Below, piece after piece: positions 6,546-7,996 of a stretch of 7,996 nucleotides of DNA. The stretch's first letter is position 1; the number at the start of each line of letters is the position of its first letter. The notes below the pieces were generated by a model. It saw nothing but the letters and a program-made list of their open reading frames with translations, did no database searches and was not told the origin of the DNA. This DNA comes from Methylococcaceae bacterium (GTDB taxonomy: Bacteria; Pseudomonadota; Gammaproteobacteria; Methylococcales; Methylomonadaceae). The translations under genes were made by a program, and so were the position numbers. The DNA lies in the NCBI GenBank assembly GCA_947505055.1, contig CANNLO010000207.1, positions 1 to 7,996 on the forward strand, given 5' to 3'.

Positions 6546-6553
6546 ATTTGGTT

Positions 6554-7648
6554 TTACCGTCCGGGCAATCCGGCAGCCAGAGCTTTTATCTGTAACAGAT
6601 AATAAGGCGGTTTGGATACCGACACGCCACCATTCAATGTGCCTGACTGATGCAATCGATTGACCACCGCAAACAATTGCCCATTAGGTCCGAAGCTAAA
6701 CGAATCCACCCACGATAGACGCGGGCACTGCGCCAGTCGTTGGTATTTTTTGTCGGCCGAAATAACGCCAATCGCATTGGAGGCCAGCTCGCCCAAGTAG
6801 ATGTTGTTATCTTTGTCGATGGTCATGCCGTCAGAAATTGGTTTATCACTATAGCGTTCAACGTGGCTCGCCAAGTTATTAGCATCTAGTTTCTCATTGA
6901 CCAGATCGTCTGCCTTTATCCGATATAGACTGTGTCCATGCATGGGGCCAAAATAAACCCATTCATTGTTTAGGTCTTCAGTAATCGGATTAACTCCAAT
7001 ATGAGGTCGAACCAATTTTCCGGATTTATCCTTCACTTGAATCGGCACATTATCGATAACCAAATCGACCTCTTCCGGAATAACGCTGCTATGGCCTTCC
7101 AGTACGCGTCTTGCCGTACCAGTTTCTAAATTGACGACAATCAACCCCGCATTAAAGCCACCAGCCGGATCACTGATAAAAATATGCTTGTGTTTGTTAT
7201 CGACTACAAAATCATTAACAAAAGCATCCTTCGGCGTTACCGGTGTTGGTAAATAAACGACTTGGTGCAGCTTATTGCTGAGAGTATCCCATCCAACCAA
7301 TTTAGGAGTAACACCGTTACGCATGCCGTTATCCAACATCCACACAATGCCATGGGTATCACTACGAATGCCCAGTACAGAATCCAGTTTTAGGTTCGAT
7401 ACTGAATCCGAACCCGACAATTCTTTATTAGGAAACGGTACTAATACGTTATCTTTATATTCAACAACGGTGTATTTAGGCTGATAAAACTGATGCATGC
7501 TCATGATGATGCGGCCCTTATCGGTAACGGTAATATTACCCGGACCGGTATCGAGATTGGCCATAATGTTGAATTTTGAATCGGGACTGGCTGAGGCTTC
7601 AAATGCGAACAGAAAAAAAATAGCTGTGGCTTTAACGAGGGTATTCAT
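6554..7648 (-). CDS. Secreted Yellow/major royal jelly protein (MRJP) family beta-propeller protein
   Basis: This 364-aa protein has a signal peptide (residues 1-20, hydrophobic AIFFLFAF core, likely cut after ASA), so it acts in the periplasm or outside. Features of the MRJP/Yellow six-bladed propeller are spread along it: GIRSDTHGIVWMLDNG (93-108), VNDFVVD (144-150), IFISDPAGG (156-164), GVNPITEDLNNEWVYFG (218-234) and SDGMTIDKDNNIYLGE (272-287). Bacterial members are often labelled L-dopachrome tautomerase-related, but no reaction is established for most of them, and the related SMP-30/gluconolactonase group is the main alternative. The ATG at 7648 has GGAG 6 nt upstream. The longer in-frame start at 7684 would lie inside the promoter and spoil the signal peptide. 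A T8 run in the signal-peptide codons is in frame. It converges on the LysR gene with only 8 bp between, so no terminator fits there. Confidence 0.85.
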   Translation of the reverse strand: MNTLVKATAIFFLFAFEASASPDSKFNIMANLDTGPGNITVTDKGRIIMSMHQFYQPKYTVVEYKDNVLVPFPNKELSGSDSVSNLKLDSVLGIRSDTHGIVWMLDNGMRNGVTPKLVGWDTLSNKLHQVVYLPTPVTPKDAFVNDFVVDNKHKHIFISDPAGGFNAGLIVVNLETGTARRVLEGHSSVIPEEVDLVIDNVPIQVKDKSGKLVRPHIGVNPITEDLNNEWVYFGPMHGHSLYRIKADDLVNEKLDANNLASHVERYSDKPISDGMTIDKDNNIYLGELASNAIGVISADKKYQRLAQCPRLSWVDSFSFGPNGQLFAVVNRLHQSGTLNGGVSVSKPPYYLLQIKALAAGLPGR

Positions 7649-7680
7649 AACTAACTCCAATTGAACAAGATTCGTTGGAA

Positions 7681-7709
7681 ACATTACTCTGTCGAGTTAA
7701 GTCTGTTAA
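7681..7709 (-). promoter_or_regulatory. Candidate sigma70 promoter for the Yellow-family gene
   Basis: On the minus strand TTAACA (7709-7704) is followed after 17 bp by TAATGT (7686-7681). The start would fall near 7674, giving a leader of about 26 nt before the Shine-Dalgarno and ATG at 7648. The -35 hexamer and spacing are the same as in the pxm promoter candidate. Confidence 0.4.
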
Positions 7710-7839
7710 ATGATCTTTATTCATGGCGGTATTTATAAATTTTGTGATGGCTGGAGCGGGCAGATATTCAAGTACACTTATGTCAATATCTAACTTCCTT
7801 CTGCCATATTCATCGCACTATAGCTGCCACTCGCCACTG

Positions 7840-7859
7840 TCAGTTCATGGCCGAACTGA
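7840..7859. repeat. 7-bp stem hairpin downstream of the partial right-edge gene
   Basis: TCAGTTC (7840-7846) and GAACTGA (7853-7859) form a perfect stem around ATGGCC. It begins 33 nt after the stop of the partial minus-strand gene. No T-run follows on either strand, so it may be a weak or rho-assisted terminator, or an unrelated dyad. The rest of 7710-7892 shows no gene. Confidence 0.3.
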
Positions 7860-7892
7860 GTCCTTCACGAAAGCCCTAGTCCAATGCTTAAT

Positions 7893-7994
7893 CTAAGGCA
7901 AATCATTACTAGGATCACAGTCTTTTTGTTCAGATATAACGTCAATTAAGGCATAAAGCTTTTCTTCTTCTTTTTCTGATGACAAACTAATTGA
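7893..7994 (-). CDS. 3' end of an unidentified protein-coding gene (partial)
   Basis: The frame is open from the window edge to TAG at 7895-7893 and gives 33 residues, with segments SSEKEEEKLYALID and SEQKDCDPSNDLP. The composition is hydrophilic and looks like a coding tail with a helical, Glu/Lys-rich stretch, while the other two minus-strand frames close early. The gene would start outside the window. No family can be named from this piece. Confidence 0.4.
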   Translation of the reverse strand, partial: SISLSSEKEEEKLYALIDVISEQKDCDPSNDLP

Positions 7995-7996
7995 AA

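Noticed and set aside
7649..7684. Longer start of the Yellow-family protein at 7684
   Set aside because: It lies in the candidate -10 element and adds residues before a clear signal peptide. ATG 7648 has a good GGAG.
1..7996. CRISPR arrays, tRNA or rRNA genes, IS elements
   Set aside because: I saw no regularly spaced direct repeats, cloverleaf-like segments, transposase domains or paired IS ends.

Overview
The window looks like a chromosomal piece of a gammaproteobacterial (type I) methanotroph of the Methylomonas/Methylobacter kind. The reason is a complete set of copper membrane monooxygenase subunit genes. Read on the minus strand, their order is A-B-C (pxmA 5351-4596, pxmB 4581-3388, pxmC 3319-2546). 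This is the order of the divergent pxm (pXMO) operon. Canonical particulate methane monooxygenase operons run C-A-B.

Layout from left to right. Positions 1-519 hold no convincing gene, only two short overlapping minus-strand reading frames and small hairpins. Next are two minus-strand genes: an AhpD/carboxymuconolactone-decarboxylase-type protein (520-1029) and, upstream of it, a 12-helix MFS transporter of the OFA/MCT type (1138-2355). A palindromic operator candidate (2371-2400) and a cluster of inverted repeats (2427-2537) separate the MFS gene from pxmC. The pxmABC operon fills 2546-5351. A 270-bp divergent control region (5352-5621) follows, with back-to-back promoter candidates and long dyads. 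A LysR-type regulator then runs on the plus strand (5622-6545). It meets tail to tail, with an 8-bp gap, a minus-strand gene for a secreted Yellow/major-royal-jelly-protein-family beta-propeller (6554-7648). The right edge holds the last 33 codons of another minus-strand gene (7893-7994).

The most important detail is in pxmB. The reading frame as given stops early, right after a run of eight A (3407-3414, plus strand). In the neighbouring frame the sequence continues with a good match to the conserved PmoB C-terminus and stops at 3339, just before the pxmC ribosome binding site. With one base fewer in that run, PxmB would be 413 aa, close to the 414 aa of Methylococcus capsulatus PmoB. So the gene has either a sequencing or assembly indel, or a real frameshift, possibly corrected by slippage.

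How the genes may work together: PxmABC would form an inner-membrane copper monooxygenase acting on methane, ammonia or a related small substrate. The ligands of the PmoB dicopper-type site and of the PmoC copper sites are all conserved. The divergent LysR gene is the obvious candidate for controlling pxm, which is inference from position. The roles of the MFS, AhpD-like and Yellow-like proteins relative to pxm are unknown.
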